Assembly (NCBI GenBank): GCA_039592335.1
Contig: JBDHBX010000025.1
Location: 3,002-67,001, forward strand
Direction: 5' to 3'
Length of the DNA stretch: 64,000 nt
Source of the DNA: WVYX01 sp039592335
GTDB lineage: Bacteria > Gemmatimonadota > Gemmatimonadetes > Gemmatimonadales > GWC2-71-9
Each line of letters begins with the position of its first letter. Position 1 is the stretch's first letter. Below are positions 54,913-63,922 of the stretch, in pieces. The position numbers and the translations under genes are program-made. The notes under the pieces were generated by a model that was not told where the DNA came from, did not search any database, and saw only the letters and a program-made list of their open reading frames with translations.

Positions 54913-56897
54913 GCTCCGGCCGGTTCGGCCGGGGGGGTGCCAAGTATGCCCTTGCCGGGTGCGTCGGCCTTGTCCTCAGCCGTTCCGTTCAACTCTACCG
55001 CTGGCGGGGACTCGCTTGCTGCCGGCGCCAGCGGCGGAAGGTCCTTCCCCTCCGCGATGAGGTCCACCTCGTCACGGTCCAGGGTCTCCCGCTCCAGCAA
55101 CGCCTCGGCCATGCGGTGCAGCGTGTCCAGGTCCGCTTCGAGGATGTCGTGGGCGCGACGGAACGCATCGTGGAGGATCCGCTTGACCTCGCTATCTACC
55201 ATCTGCGCGGTCTGCTCCGAGACCTCCCGGTGCTGGGAGATCTCGCGTCCCAGAAAGATCTGCTGCTCCCGGTCGCCCACCGCCACCGGACCCACCGCGT
55301 CGCTCATGCCGAACTGGGTCACCATGCGACGCGCCATCTCCGTCGCCTGCTCAATGTCCTGCGCCGCACCGGTGGTCACCTTCTCCGACCCGAAGATCAG
55401 CTCCTCGGCCACCCGGCCACCGTACGCCATGGCGAGCCGACCGTGGATGTACGCCTTGGTGTAGTTGTGGCGGTCCTCCTCGGGGAGGGAGAAGGTGATC
55501 CCGAGCGCCCGCCCCCGCGGCACGATGGTCACCTTGTGGACCGGATCGAGCCCCGGCACCCGCACGCTGACCAGCGCGTGACCGGCCTCGTGGTACGCCG
55601 TGAGCTTCCGCTCTTCGTCGGACAGGACCAGGCTCTTGCGCTCCACGCCGAGCATCACCTTGTCCTTGGCGTCCTCGAAGTCGATCATCTGGACGCTCTG
55701 CTTGTTGCGCCGCGCGGCGAGCAGCGCCGCCTCGTTCACGATGTTGGCGAGGTCGGCGCCCGCGAGACCCGGCGTGGCCCGCGCGGTCGTCTCGAGATTC
55801 ACGTCGTCCGCCAGCGGGATCTTGCGCGCGTGCACCTTGAGGATCTGCTCGCGGCCGCGCACGTCGGGCATGTCCACCACGATCTGCCGATCAAAGCGCC
55901 CGGGTCGCAGCAGCGCCGGATCGAGCACGTCGGGTCGGTTGGTGGCGGCGATGAAGATCACGCCCTCGTTCGACTCGAAGCCGTCCATCTCCACTAACAG
56001 CTGGTTCAGCGTCTGCTCGCGCTCGTCGTGGCCGCCGCCCAGCCCGGCGCCGCGGTGTCGTCCCACGGCGTCGATCTCATCGACGAAGATGATGCACGGC
56101 GCGTGCGCCTTCCCTTGCTCGAACAGATCGCGCACGCGGGAGGCGCCCACGCCCACAAACATCTCGACGAAGTCGGAGCCCGACATGGAGAAGAAGGGAC
56201 GGGCAGCCTCGCCCGCTACGGCACGGGCGAGCAGGGTCTTACCGGTGCCCGGCGGGCCCACCAGGAGCACGCCCTTGGGCAGCCGCCCGCCGAGGCGCTG
56301 GAAGCGCTGCGGGTCGCGCAGGAACTCGATGACCTCCTCGAGCTCCACCTTCGCCTCGTCGCACCCGGCCACGTCCTGGAAGGTGACCTTCGGCGTGTCC
56401 CCGCTCAGTAGTTTGGCCTTCGACTTGCCAAACGAGAACGCCCGGTTGCCACCCGACTGGATTTGGCGGAAGAAGAAGATCCACAGGGCGATGAGGATGA
56501 CCCACGGGAGCAGCTGGAAGAACACCGCCCCGATCGAGGGTTTCGGCTCTTTCGCCGAGATGGGAACGCCCTGCTCCTCCAGCTGCTCGACAAAGAGCTC
56601 GGAATCCTGAATCGGGAGCACGACGCTGAACCGCTCCACCTGACGGTTCCCCACCGTCATGGGGCGCTTGAACTCGCCCTCGATGAACTTGCCGCTGGTG
56701 ATCTCGACGCTGGCGAGGTTGTCGTCGTCGAGATGACCTCGAAACTGGGTGTAGGTGATCTCCTCCACCGCGTCCCGGTTCGCGCCGATCATCTGATAGA
56801 ACGCGATCGGGATGAGGATGATGAGCAGCCAGAACACGAGGTTCCGACTCAGGCCACCCCAGGTGAACGGTTTGTTGGGCGGTTTACGATCAGCCAT
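54909..56897 (-). CDS. ftsH: ATP-dependent zinc metalloprotease FtsH
   Basis: A 662-aa membrane AAA+ protease. Two membrane helices (about 20-38 and 125-145) flank a small periplasmic domain. The AAA module has GPPGTGKT (about 214-221), FVDEIDAVGR, and the SRH with RPGRFDRQ. The zinc site is HEAGH (436-440). The tail is acidic and Pro-rich. It degrades misassembled membrane proteins. ATG at 56897 overlaps hpt by 8 nt. Confidence 0.96.
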   Translation of the reverse strand: MADRKPPNKPFTWGGLSRNLVFWLLIILIPIAFYQMIGANRDAVEEITYTQFRGHLDDDNLASVEITSGKFIEGEFKRPMTVGNRQVERFSVVLPIQDSELFVEQLEEQGVPISAKEPKPSIGAVFFQLLPWVILIALWIFFFRQIQSGGNRAFSFGKSKAKLLSGDTPKVTFQDVAGCDEAKVELEEVIEFLRDPQRFQRLGGRLPKGVLLVGPPGTGKTLLARAVAGEAARPFFSMSGSDFVEMFVGVGASRVRDLFEQGKAHAPCIIFVDEIDAVGRHRGAGLGGGHDEREQTLNQLLVEMDGFESNEGVIFIAATNRPDVLDPALLRPGRFDRQIVVDMPDVRGREQILKVHARKIPLADDVNLETTARATPGLAGADLANIVNEAALLAARRNKQSVQMIDFEDAKDKVMLGVERKSLVLSDEERKLTAYHEAGHALVSVRVPGLDPVHKVTIVPRGRALGITFSLPEEDRHNYTKAYIHGRLAMAYGGRVAEELIFGSEKVTTGAAQDIEQATEMARRMVTQFGMSDAVGPVAVGDREQQIFLGREISQHREVSEQTAQMVDSEVKRILHDAFRRAHDILEADLDTLHRMAEALLERETLDRDEVDLIAEGKDLPPLAPAASESPPAVELNGTAEDKADAPGKGILGTPPAEPAGA

Positions 56898-57435
56898 CGA
56901 CTTCCTGCAAGCTCCCAATGAACGGCAAATGCCGGTACTGCTCGGCAAAGTCGAGCCCGTAGCCGACCAGGAAGTCGGCGGGCGCGTCGAATCCCACGAA
57001 TCGTGGCTCCAGCATCAGATCGGGCGCCACGTGCTTGTGCAACAGTGTACAGATCTCGAGGCTCAGCGGATCCCGGGTCCGCAGCAGCCGCACCAGCCGG
57101 TTGAGGGTGGCTCCCGAGTCGACGATGTCCTCGATCAGGAGCACGTGCTTGCCCTCGAACACGGCCTGCGGGTCGTACAGCAGGCGCACGCGCCCGCTCG
57201 ACGTAACCCCCGTCCCGTACGACTCCGCGACGATGAACTCCAGCTGGTGCGGCCGAAGAATGCTGCGCACCAGATCCGCCATGAACATGAAGCTGCCCTT
57301 GAGCGTCCCAAGGAGTAGCAGATCTCCTGTATCGTAATACTCCCCGATCTCCCCGCCGAGTTCCCGCACACGCCCGGCAATCAGGTCGGGGTGGTAGATC
57401 ACATCGATGCCGCGCCACTCAATCTGCGTCGTCAT
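56890..57435 (-). CDS. hpt: Hypoxanthine phosphoribosyltransferase
   Basis: A 181-aa purine salvage enzyme. The PRPP loop is IEDIVDSGATL (about 101-111), preceded by the flexible-loop region ESYGTGVTSSG and LLGTLKGSFMF. The tilS-hpt-ftsH order is conserved in many bacteria, and in Bacillus HprT even interacts with TilS. The ATG at 57435 lies inside the tilS 3' end (17-nt overlap). Confidence 0.95.
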   Translation of the reverse strand: MTTQIEWRGIDVIYHPDLIAGRVRELGGEIGEYYDTGDLLLLGTLKGSFMFMADLVRSILRPHQLEFIVAESYGTGVTSSGRVRLLYDPQAVFEGKHVLLIEDIVDSGATLNRLVRLLRTRDPLSLEICTLLHKHVAPDLMLEPRFVGFDAPADFLVGYGLDFAEQYRHLPFIGSLQEVDG

Positions 57436-58798
57436 CTCTGGCTACTCGGGCCTCGATTCTCACCGCGGGCTCGCCAGCCCGTGGGACGGCGTTCCTGGAG
57501 CGGCAGACCCCGGGGACCCACAGGATCTCGTCGCTCCGCACCAACACGGGGTACCCGTCGCGCTCGCGAAACGGCACCCGCGCCTCCATCAGCAGGCGGC
57601 GCACCCTCCTCCGCCCCACCCCGCCCAACGGCACGATGCGGTCGCCGCTCGCCAGCGACCGCACACGGTTGTCTCCGGGCGTGACCCACGTGACGAACGA
57701 GCTCCGCCGCAGTGTGCCGGCCGTGTCCTGGCGCCAGTTGACTTCCCAGCCGTTCCACTGCAATCGCCCTTCGGGTTCCTCCCCGCAGGCGACAGCCCCC
57801 CCGCCGCCGGCTCCGCGGCGCGCGGCCGGCGCGACACGCACGCGGTCGAACGAGAGCTCCGCCACCCAGCTCGACCCGAGCTGCATCACGCGCCCGCTGG
57901 CGCTGGAGCGGACAAAGGCCAGGAGCCGTGCCGATCGCCGCGGCCCGAGCACGCATCCCACCTCCCGGGCGAGGGCGCGCAAAAGGGCCTCCGACAACGT
58001 GTTATCATACCGAGCCAGGGGTAGCCGAGCAACCTCGGCCACCCTCCCGGCGACGCCAAACTCGAGCTCGGGCAGGGTGCGCAACGCCGCCGCCCAGGCC
58101 TGCCGCTCCGAGTTGGCATGCCGGGCGACGTCGGATAGGCGCCGCTCCACCACCGCGCCGAAACGGTCCCGCACCAGCGGCAGGAGGCGGTGCCGCACCC
58201 ACGACCGATCGTGCCGCTCGTCCACGTTCGCGGGGTCACGATGGACGGCTCGTCTGAGTGCCGCGTCGACCTCCCGCTCATCCAACCAGGCCTCCAACTC
58301 ACGGCGGCGAAACGGCAGCAGCGGTCGTACCAGGCCGCGCGCGCCGCGCACGGGGATTCCCGCGAGGCCCGCGATCCCCGTCCCGCGCAGCAGCCGGTAG
58401 AGCACCGTCTCGGTCTGGTCGTCCGCGTGGTGCGCCGTCACCAGATAGCGGCCGTCGGCCTCCCGCTGCAGCTCCCTCAGGGCCCGGTAGCGGGCGCGGC
58501 GCGCCCGCGTCTCGGAGGTGTCGCTGCCGAGCTCCAACCGCACCGCGCGATGCGGTACGCCGTAGTGCTCCGCCAGGCGGGCCACCTGTCGCGCCACCTC
58601 CCCGCTCTCCGGCGCGATGCCATGGTCCACGTGCGCCACGACCAGCTCCAGATCGAACGCCGGCGCCACCACGGCGAACAGGTCGAGCAGCGCCACCGAG
58701 TCGGGCCCGCCGCTCACGGCGAGGAGGGCGCGACCGGGATCGGGGAACAGGTCCGCGTCGCGCAGGTGCCGGCGCAGCCGCTGAGCGAGATCCGGCAT
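57419..58798 (-). CDS. tilS: tRNA(Ile)-lysidine synthase TilS
   Basis: A 459-aa N-type ATP pyrophosphatase that modifies C34 of tRNA-Ile(CAU) to lysidine so that AUA codons can be read. The PP loop is SGGPDS (29-34), followed by AHVDHGI, TAHHADDQTET, RLLRGTGIAGLAGI and RPLLPFRR. The C-terminal substrate-binding domain is present. ATG start at 58798. Confidence 0.95.
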   Translation of the reverse strand: MPDLAQRLRRHLRDADLFPDPGRALLAVSGGPDSVALLDLFAVVAPAFDLELVVAHVDHGIAPESGEVARQVARLAEHYGVPHRAVRLELGSDTSETRARRARYRALRELQREADGRYLVTAHHADDQTETVLYRLLRGTGIAGLAGIPVRGARGLVRPLLPFRRRELEAWLDEREVDAALRRAVHRDPANVDERHDRSWVRHRLLPLVRDRFGAVVERRLSDVARHANSERQAWAAALRTLPELEFGVAGRVAEVARLPLARYDNTLSEALLRALAREVGCVLGPRRSARLLAFVRSSASGRVMQLGSSWVAELSFDRVRVAPAARRGAGGGGAVACGEEPEGRLQWNGWEVNWRQDTAGTLRRSSFVTWVTPGDNRVRSLASGDRIVPLGGVGRRRVRRLLMEARVPFRERDGYPVLVRSDEILWVPGVCRSRNAVPRAGEPAVRIEARVARDDDAD

Positions 58799-58804
58799 CG
58801 CTCG

Positions 58805-59284
58805 TCAGTCGGGCTGGTGCCCCACGGCGCGCTTGCGCGCCTCGGCGAGGTACCCGGGGCGCAGCTCCAACAGGCCGGAGAGCTTGCGCATGAGGTAGCT
58901 CTCGTGCTTCGCCAGCTCGCCGTCGGCGTAGACCAGCCGCCACATGACCTCCGCCAGCACGAGTCGCTGCCCCTCGTCGTAGTTGGCGGTAATCAGGGAA
59001 GTGAACTGGTAGAGGTCCGTGGCCCGGCGGCGCTCCTCGTCGGCCAGGGCAATCAGCTCACGCGCCTGGTCGAGCGACACGGCGAAGTGGCGGGTCAGCG
59101 TCTCCTCGATATGGTGGCGCTCGTCGTCCGTGAACTCCTGGTCGGCGTGTGCCAGCTCGAGCAGCAGCGCGCATGCAGCGAGCGTCACCCGCTCCGCGTC
59201 CGGGACCGACGCCTCCGCGGGCACCTCCGATTCGGACTCCAGCGCGAGGTGGTTTCCGAAGAACCGTTTGATGGATTTCAGCAT
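58805..59284 (-). CDS. TerB-like helical protein
   Basis: A 159-aa acidic protein with a TerB/DjlA-like all-helical domain: ALLLELAHADQEFTDDERH and MWRLVYADGELAKHESYLMR, each with the D-x-E/D-F/L pattern of possible metal-binding helices. It lacks a signal peptide. The ATG at 59284 has GAGAGG upstream and replaces the frame start at 59329. Its stop is 6 bp before tilS. The TerB family is tied loosely to stress and membrane sensing; specific function unknown. Confidence 0.75.
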   Translation of the reverse strand: MLKSIKRFFGNHLALESESEVPAEASVPDAERVTLAACALLLELAHADQEFTDDERHHIEETLTRHFAVSLDQARELIALADEERRRATDLYQFTSLITANYDEGQRLVLAEVMWRLVYADGELAKHESYLMRKLSGLLELRPGYLAEARKRAVGHQPD

Positions 59285-59304
59285 GCGGACCTCTCCCATA
59301 TACC

Positions 59305-59310
59305 ATAATA
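59305..59310 (-). promoter_or_regulatory. Possible -10 box before the TerB-like gene
   Basis: TATTAT on the minus strand, 20 bp upstream of the ATG in an otherwise GC-rich spacer, gives a predicted 5' leader of about 14 nt with the GAGAGG ribosome site. The hexamer 17 bp upstream (GGCGGT) is not a good -35, so the call is tentative. It could start the long tilS-to-chemosensory run. Confidence 0.35.
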
Positions 59311-59435
59311 GGCGCACGCGCGACTGCACCGCCCGCGACGGCGCCGGGCGCTGGGGAGACCCGCTGGGGGACGGGCTCGCGTCCCAGGCGTCGTGACCAC
59401 CTGGGACCCGAGTGTGCCGCTGAGGGTTCCGCCCG

Positions 59436-59723
59436 CTACGCCGTGAAGGACTGCCCCTTCGAGGCCCCGCCGGCGGCGAAGAAGTTGTACAGCCACGCCA
59501 CGATGGCGCCGCAGACGGCCCCGTCCACCGCGGCGTAAATCGTCACCACGATGACCGACCCGAAGCCACCCGGACCGTGGTACCCGGGATACACCGAAGC
59601 CCCGAACTCCAAGAAGGCTCCGCCGTAGGACGGGAACATCAGGTTGGCGAGCGCCACGAGGAAGAAGCCCCCGCCCATGAGGATGGCGCCGACAATCGCC
59701 AGCGCACGGATGTTGAGTGACAT
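59436..59723 (-). CDS. Small membrane protein (holin-annotated family)
   Basis: A 95-aa protein with a helix at about 5-27, a loop with ASVYPGYHGPGGFGSV, and a second helix (about 52-80) containing AVDGAVCGAIVAWLYNFF. The motif set YPGY-GS-DG-GAI-AWLYN occurs in small proteins often labelled bacteriophage holin, though no phage genes are nearby. The ATG at 59723 has GGGAG 9 nt upstream. A chromosomal membrane protein of unknown role is the safer reading. Confidence 0.65.
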   Translation of the reverse strand: MSLNIRALAIVGAILMGGGFFLVALANLMFPSYGGAFLEFGASVYPGYHGPGGFGSVIVVTIYAAVDGAVCGAIVAWLYNFFAAGGASKGQSFTA

Positions 59724-59820
59724 GTTGTCGTCTCCCGGTTGATGCGATAGCGCAGGACGCACTGCGGTTCACGCAGTCCGACCGCCCTAAGGTGGGGCCG
59801 AGGACGCCGCGGCGAAAGCA

Positions 59821-59852
59821 CAAGCAAAAGCGCCCGGCCGAAGCCGGGCGCT
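59821..59852 (-). terminator. Strong intrinsic terminator
   Basis: A perfect 10-bp stem AGCGCCCGGC/GCCGGGCGCT with a UUCG-type tetraloop on the minus strand is followed by TTTTGCTTG. It stands 25 bp below the stop of the 56-aa gene. A second stem (GCGAAGCC/GGCTTCGC, 59853-59878) lies directly before it. This is the clearest transcription end in the window. Confidence 0.9.
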
Positions 59853-59877
59853 GCGAAGCCTCCTTGCGTCGGCTTCG

Positions 59878-60048
59878 CTACCTCACCACCACCACCACCC
59901 CATCCTCATTCTCCGTGGGGAATGGCCATTCGAACCCCTCCTCGGGGTCAAAGTCGCCGCCCTCCACCTTGTGGATGGCCTGCAACTCCTCTTGCGTCCC
60001 CTCGGGGTGGAGGCGCCGCTGGTGTACGGCACACCTCACCTCCCGCAT
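59878..60048 (-). CDS. Small acidic protein (56 aa), unknown
   Basis: A 56-aa frame starting MREVRCAVHQRRLHPEG with AGGAG 5 nt before the ATG at 60048. The first third is basic, the rest acidic (GGDFDPEEGFEWPFPTE), ending in a run of Val. It has its own strong terminator just below and a terminator above, so it looks like a single-gene unit. I do not recognise the family. The good Shine-Dalgarno and the flanking terminators are the main evidence that it is real. Confidence 0.6.
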   Translation of the reverse strand: MREVRCAVHQRRLHPEGTQEELQAIHKVEGGDFDPEEGFEWPFPTENEDGVVVVVR

Positions 60049-60107
60049 GGCCACTCCTGGGCAATCGCGTGCCGCGAATCTACCCCATCCCATGTGAAGA
60101 AATCGTG

Positions 60108-60142
60108 AAAAAACCCGCGGTTCTGCGAGCAGAACCGTCGGG
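60108..60142 (-). terminator. Intrinsic terminator after the radical SAM gene
   Basis: A stem of 12 bp with one bulged base (CGGTTCTG/CAGAACCG core, extended by CCCG/CGGG) and a CGAG loop is followed on the minus strand by TTTTTT. It begins 78 bp below the radical SAM stop. This separates that gene from the small acidic gene. Confidence 0.85.
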
Positions 60143-60219
60143 ATTGCGCCCCCAGACGACGAACCGGCCGATCCCAATAGGGGCCGGCCGGCTCGGCCTG
60201 AGACGGGACGCTTGCGGCG

Positions 60220-61470
60220 CTAGCGATCCACGCCGGCGGCGGCCGCTCCCGCGGCCTCCCGCGCCCCGTTCTTCGGGGCCGTCCGCACGAACTCCCCGAA
60301 GTGGAGACACTCCTCCAGCCGACAGGACCAGGCGAGGCCCTCGCCCCACACCGTCATGTCCGGGCAGCCGTCGCACATGTTCTGGCGGCCGTCGGGCAGG
60401 ATGTCGATCGGCTGGATCACCATGATCGACTGCTGGTGGAGCCGCCGAAACAGCAGGCGCGGGTCGGTGATAGCCTTGCGCAGCGTACGGCGCAGTCCCG
60501 TGTCGAACGGGGCGAGCGCCAGCATCGACCGGCCACGCCGCAGCACCTTGGGGCGGGTATAGGCAAGGTACCGGCCCGTGCGCCAGTGGTGCAGGGTCTG
60601 CGCCAGCTCGGCCATTCTGGGGCCGTGGTAGCCGTAGATGCGCTGCTTGGTGCCCATCCGCACCGTGAGCAGCCACTTGAAGGAGTCGGCTTTCTCGGTC
60701 CCGTTCAGGTAGGCGCAGGGGGCGAAGTCCGGAATGCGCTCGCGGATCTTGGTCACCACCTCCGGCGCGGAGATGTCCACCCGGTGTTGGGCCGTCGGGC
60801 TCGTGTAGGCCAGCGGCTCCATGTCGAGCTTCCGCCCACCCACGTAGTAATCGAACTGGCCTTCCAGCACCGCCTCGCGGTAACAGATGAAGACCATCAC
60901 GTGGACGATGTCGATATGCTTCTGCGCCCAGTCGACCAGATCCGGCACGGCGTCCAGGGTGTCGTCGTACACGGTGGAATTGAACGCGCAGGAGAGACCA
61001 CCGACCCGGGCCACCATCTCGGCGTAGTGGAGGCGGAGCTCGTTGTGCTCCTGCTCCGTCTTGTCCTTCCACTTGGGACGCCCCTGCTTGCTGTCGATGT
61101 GGAACGTGAACCCCCACAGGCCCGCGCGCTTCAGGTCGCGGACGAGCTCCTCGTTCAGCGCGAGCCCATTGGTGTTGAGGATCGGCTTCCACCCCCGCTC
61201 GGCCACCAGCCGCACGATGTCCACGACCTTGGGGTGCGTCAGGGGGTCGCCGCCGGCAATCGAGATCCCGTCCGCCTCACGGTAGCGCTGGAAGATGTCC
61301 AGGTCGGCTGCCACATCCTCCAGGCTCTTGTGCTCGTTCACGTTCGCCCGGTAGCACCCCTCGCACGCGAGGTTGCACTTCATGGTGGGCTCGAGCCACG
61401 CGATGGCGTTGTCGGGGAGGCTCCACGGTAGACGATACAATTCTCGGTGATTGAGCACGTCGTTCATCAT
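60220..61470 (-). CDS. Radical SAM enzyme with C-terminal Cys cluster
   Basis: About 416 aa from ATG 61470 (ATG 61467 equally placed for GAGG). The radical SAM site is CNLACEGC (C32, C36, C39), followed by GGDPLTHP (SAM-binding region) and NTNGLALNEE. Near the C-terminus C366-x2-C369 (MCDGCPD) and C383, C388 (WSCRLEEC) could bind an additional Fe-S cluster as in SPASM or twitch enzymes. The middle carries FHIDSKQGRPKWKDKT and YYVGGRKLDMEPL. No partner peptide or substrate gene is adjacent except the 56-aa gene below its terminator. Substrate unknown. Confidence 0.85.
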   Translation of the reverse strand: MMNDVLNHRELYRLPWSLPDNAIAWLEPTMKCNLACEGCYRANVNEHKSLEDVAADLDIFQRYREADGISIAGGDPLTHPKVVDIVRLVAERGWKPILNTNGLALNEELVRDLKRAGLWGFTFHIDSKQGRPKWKDKTEQEHNELRLHYAEMVARVGGLSCAFNSTVYDDTLDAVPDLVDWAQKHIDIVHVMVFICYREAVLEGQFDYYVGGRKLDMEPLAYTSPTAQHRVDISAPEVVTKIRERIPDFAPCAYLNGTEKADSFKWLLTVRMGTKQRIYGYHGPRMAELAQTLHHWRTGRYLAYTRPKVLRRGRSMLALAPFDTGLRRTLRKAITDPRLLFRRLHQQSIMVIQPIDILPDGRQNMCDGCPDMTVWGEGLAWSCRLEECLHFGEFVRTAPKNGAREAAGAAAAGVDR

Positions 61471-61654
61471 GGCCTCAAGAGGTACGCCGGATGGCGGGAG
61501 GAGGCAGGGGCTGTCGTCCTGCGTCGCACACACGTCCACCTTGCGGGGGTAAAGTTCAACTAAATACAGCGCCGCGCCTGAAGAGAGCGTGAATCCCCCC
61601 TGAAGGGCGCGGTGCGTGGCGGCTCCGGTGAACTCCGACCAGAAGAGTCGTCTT

Positions 61655-63268
61655 TTACGCTAGCTGCTCGAAGAAGTCGTTTCCCTTGTCGTCAATCAGG
61701 ATGTACGCGGGGAAACCCTCGACGTCAATCCGATAGATCGCCTCCATGCCGAGCTCGGGGTACTCCAGCAGCTCGACCTTCTTGATGTGCTCCTGCGCCA
61801 GCACGGCGGCCGGTCCGCCGATCGACCCGAGATAGAACCCACCGTGCTCCTGGCACGCCTCCTTCACCTGCCGGCTGCGGTTGCCCTTGGCGATCATCAC
61901 CATGGAGCCGGCCTGGGATTGGAACTGATCCACGTAGGAGTCCATGCGCCCGGCCGTCGTGGGGCCGAACGAGCCGGACGCCATACCGTCGGGCGTCTTG
62001 GCCGGCCCGGCATAGTAGACCGGGTGGTCCTTCATGTACTGCGGCATCTGCTCGCCGCCGTCGAGCCGCTCCTTGATCTTGGCATGGGCGATGTCGCGGG
62101 CCACGATCAGCGTGCCCGTGAGCGACAGCCGCGTCTTCACAGGGTACTTGCCCAGCTCGGCCAGGATCTCGTTCATCGGCCGGTTGAGGTCGATGGCCAC
62201 GACCCCGCGCTCGTCCTTCTTGCGGTAGCGATCCGGAATGAACCGGCCGGGGGTCCGCTCCAGCTCCTCCAGCCAGATGCCGTCCCGGTCGATCTTGGCC
62301 TTCACGTTGCGGTGTGCCGAGCAGGAGACGCCCATGCCGACCGGGCACGACGCGCCGTGGCGCGGCAGCCGCACGACCCGCACGTCCAGCGCGAAGTACT
62401 TGCCGCCGAACTGCGCGCCGATGCCCGTCTGCTGTGCCCGCTCGAGCAGCCTCCGCTCCAACTCGACGTCGCGGAACGCCTGTCCCCCGTCACCCCCCTC
62501 CGTGGGAAGCCCGTCGAGGTAGCCCGTGGTGGCCAGCTTCACCGTCTTGAGGGTCGCCTCGGCCGAGGTGCCGCCGATCACGAACGCCAGGTGGTACGGC
62601 GGGCAGGCCGCCGTTCCCAGCGTCTTCATCTTCTCGGTGAGGAATGCCTCCAGCTTCTCGGGATTGAGCAGGGCCTTGGTTTCCTGGAACAGGTAGGTCT
62701 TGTTGGCCGATCCCCCGCCCTTCGCCACGAACAGGAAGCGATACTCCATCCCGTCGGTGGCGTGGATGTCGATCTGCGCGGGCAGGTTGTTGCCGGAGTT
62801 CTTCTCCTCGTAGAGCGTCAGCGGGATCGTCTGCGAGTAGCGCAGGTTCTCCTTGGCGTACGTCTCGTACACGCCGCGCGTCAGGGACTCCTCGTCCCGC
62901 CCGCCGGTCCAGATGTGTTGCCCCTTCTTGGCGTAGATGGTGGCCGTCCCGGTGTCCTGACAGAAGGGGAGCACGAAGCCGGCCGAGACTTCGGCATTTC
63001 GCAGCAGTGCCAGCGCCACACCGCGGTCGTTCTCACTCGCGTCGGGATCGTCCAGGATCGCCGCCACCTGCTCCAGGTGCGCGGGCCGCAGCAGGAACGA
63101 GGCATCGCGCAACGCCTCCCGCGCCAGGAAGGCAAGACCCTCCGGATCGACCCTCAGCACGTCCTGGCCCTCGAACGTCGCGGCCGTGACGTAGTCCTTG
63201 GTCAGCAGCCGGTACGGCGTGTGATCCTGCGCGATGGGAAACGGATTCTGATAGGCAGGGACTGCCAT
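61655..63268 (-). CDS. fumA: Class I fumarate hydratase (Fe-S)
   Basis: A 537-aa oxygen-sensitive fumarase of the FumA/FumB single-chain type, interconverting fumarate and malate in the TCA cycle. Cys candidates for the 4Fe-4S cluster are in LPFCQDTGTA, AACPPYHLA and GVSCSAHRN. The beta region shows GPTTAGRMDSYVD and MIAKGNRSRQVKEAC. The ATG at 63268 has AGGAGG upstream, so the nine extra codons of the frame are not used. The leader holds a short hairpin (63299-63313). Confidence 0.93.
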   Translation of the reverse strand: MAVPAYQNPFPIAQDHTPYRLLTKDYVTAATFEGQDVLRVDPEGLAFLAREALRDASFLLRPAHLEQVAAILDDPDASENDRGVALALLRNAEVSAGFVLPFCQDTGTATIYAKKGQHIWTGGRDEESLTRGVYETYAKENLRYSQTIPLTLYEEKNSGNNLPAQIDIHATDGMEYRFLFVAKGGGSANKTYLFQETKALLNPEKLEAFLTEKMKTLGTAACPPYHLAFVIGGTSAEATLKTVKLATTGYLDGLPTEGGDGGQAFRDVELERRLLERAQQTGIGAQFGGKYFALDVRVVRLPRHGASCPVGMGVSCSAHRNVKAKIDRDGIWLEELERTPGRFIPDRYRKKDERGVVAIDLNRPMNEILAELGKYPVKTRLSLTGTLIVARDIAHAKIKERLDGGEQMPQYMKDHPVYYAGPAKTPDGMASGSFGPTTAGRMDSYVDQFQSQAGSMVMIAKGNRSRQVKEACQEHGGFYLGSIGGPAAVLAQEHIKKVELLEYPELGMEAIYRIDVEGFPAYILIDDKGNDFFEQLA

Positions 63269-63396
63269 CGTTCCACTCCTCCTCCCTATGTGCATCAGCG
63301 GGCGGGACGCCCGGTCACACCGGCGCCGCCGCCCGGCTCTACCCAGTCACTCCTGGCTTGAATTCTCGCACAATGGCGGAGGAGAAGCCATCGCCG

Positions 63397-63783
63397 CTAC
63401 TGCTCCCCGGTCATCTCGGCCAGTCCGACCACGGTCCCGCACGGTGCCCGCACGAAGATCTCGCGGGCGCCGTAAGACGTGGTGCGTTCGGGCACCACCA
63501 CTTCCACGCCATCGAGCTGCGGCAGGATCGCGTCCAGGCTCTCGACCTCGATGAACAGCGCTCCTGACCGCGTGAAGGGCCCCTCCGCGAGCGCCGGGAC
63601 ATCGGCCTCCAGACTCGCGCGGCTCTGGTACATCACCTCCACGTTCCCGCTCGCGACGGCTGCGAACCCCAGCGCCTCGCCATGCGGAACCTCGATCGTC
63701 TTGGTGAACCCGAGCCGGTCGATCCAGAAGCCGATGCACGGCTCGATGGCCTCGACGAAGATGATGGGGGAGAGCTTCTGCAT
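63397..63783 (-). CDS. VOC (glyoxalase/bleomycin resistance) fold protein
   Basis: A 128-aa protein from ATG 63783, which gives the usual VOC start (KLSPIIFVEAIEPCIGFWID) and two beta-alpha-beta-beta-beta units ending in IFVRAPCGTVVGLAE. Metal ligands cannot be fixed by eye. An in-frame ATG at 63864 would add a signal-like stretch (LIPILLVAPVAFLTAATG), making it periplasmic, but has no Shine-Dalgarno. Function unknown. Confidence 0.7.
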   Translation of the reverse strand: MQKLSPIIFVEAIEPCIGFWIDRLGFTKTIEVPHGEALGFAAVASGNVEVMYQSRASLEADVPALAEGPFTRSGALFIEVESLDAILPQLDGVEVVVPERTTSYGAREIFVRAPCGTVVGLAEMTGEQ

Positions 63784-63922
63784 GGGACGGTCCTGGTGGG
63801 GGCCGGTCGCCGCCGTGAGGAACGCGACGGGGGCGACCAGCAGAATGGGGATGAGAGTAGGCATGAAACCGAAGATAACCCGAACAAGGGACGCCGCAAG
63901 CCACCGTGTGGGGGGAGCGCAG

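Noticed and set aside
59436..59723. Prophage remnant with holin
   Set aside because: Only the label of the protein family suggests phage. No lysin, tail, capsid, integrase or att site is nearby.
63299..63313. Riboswitch or attenuator in the fumarase leader
   Set aside because: Only a 6-bp GC hairpin is seen, with no conserved riboswitch core and no U tract.
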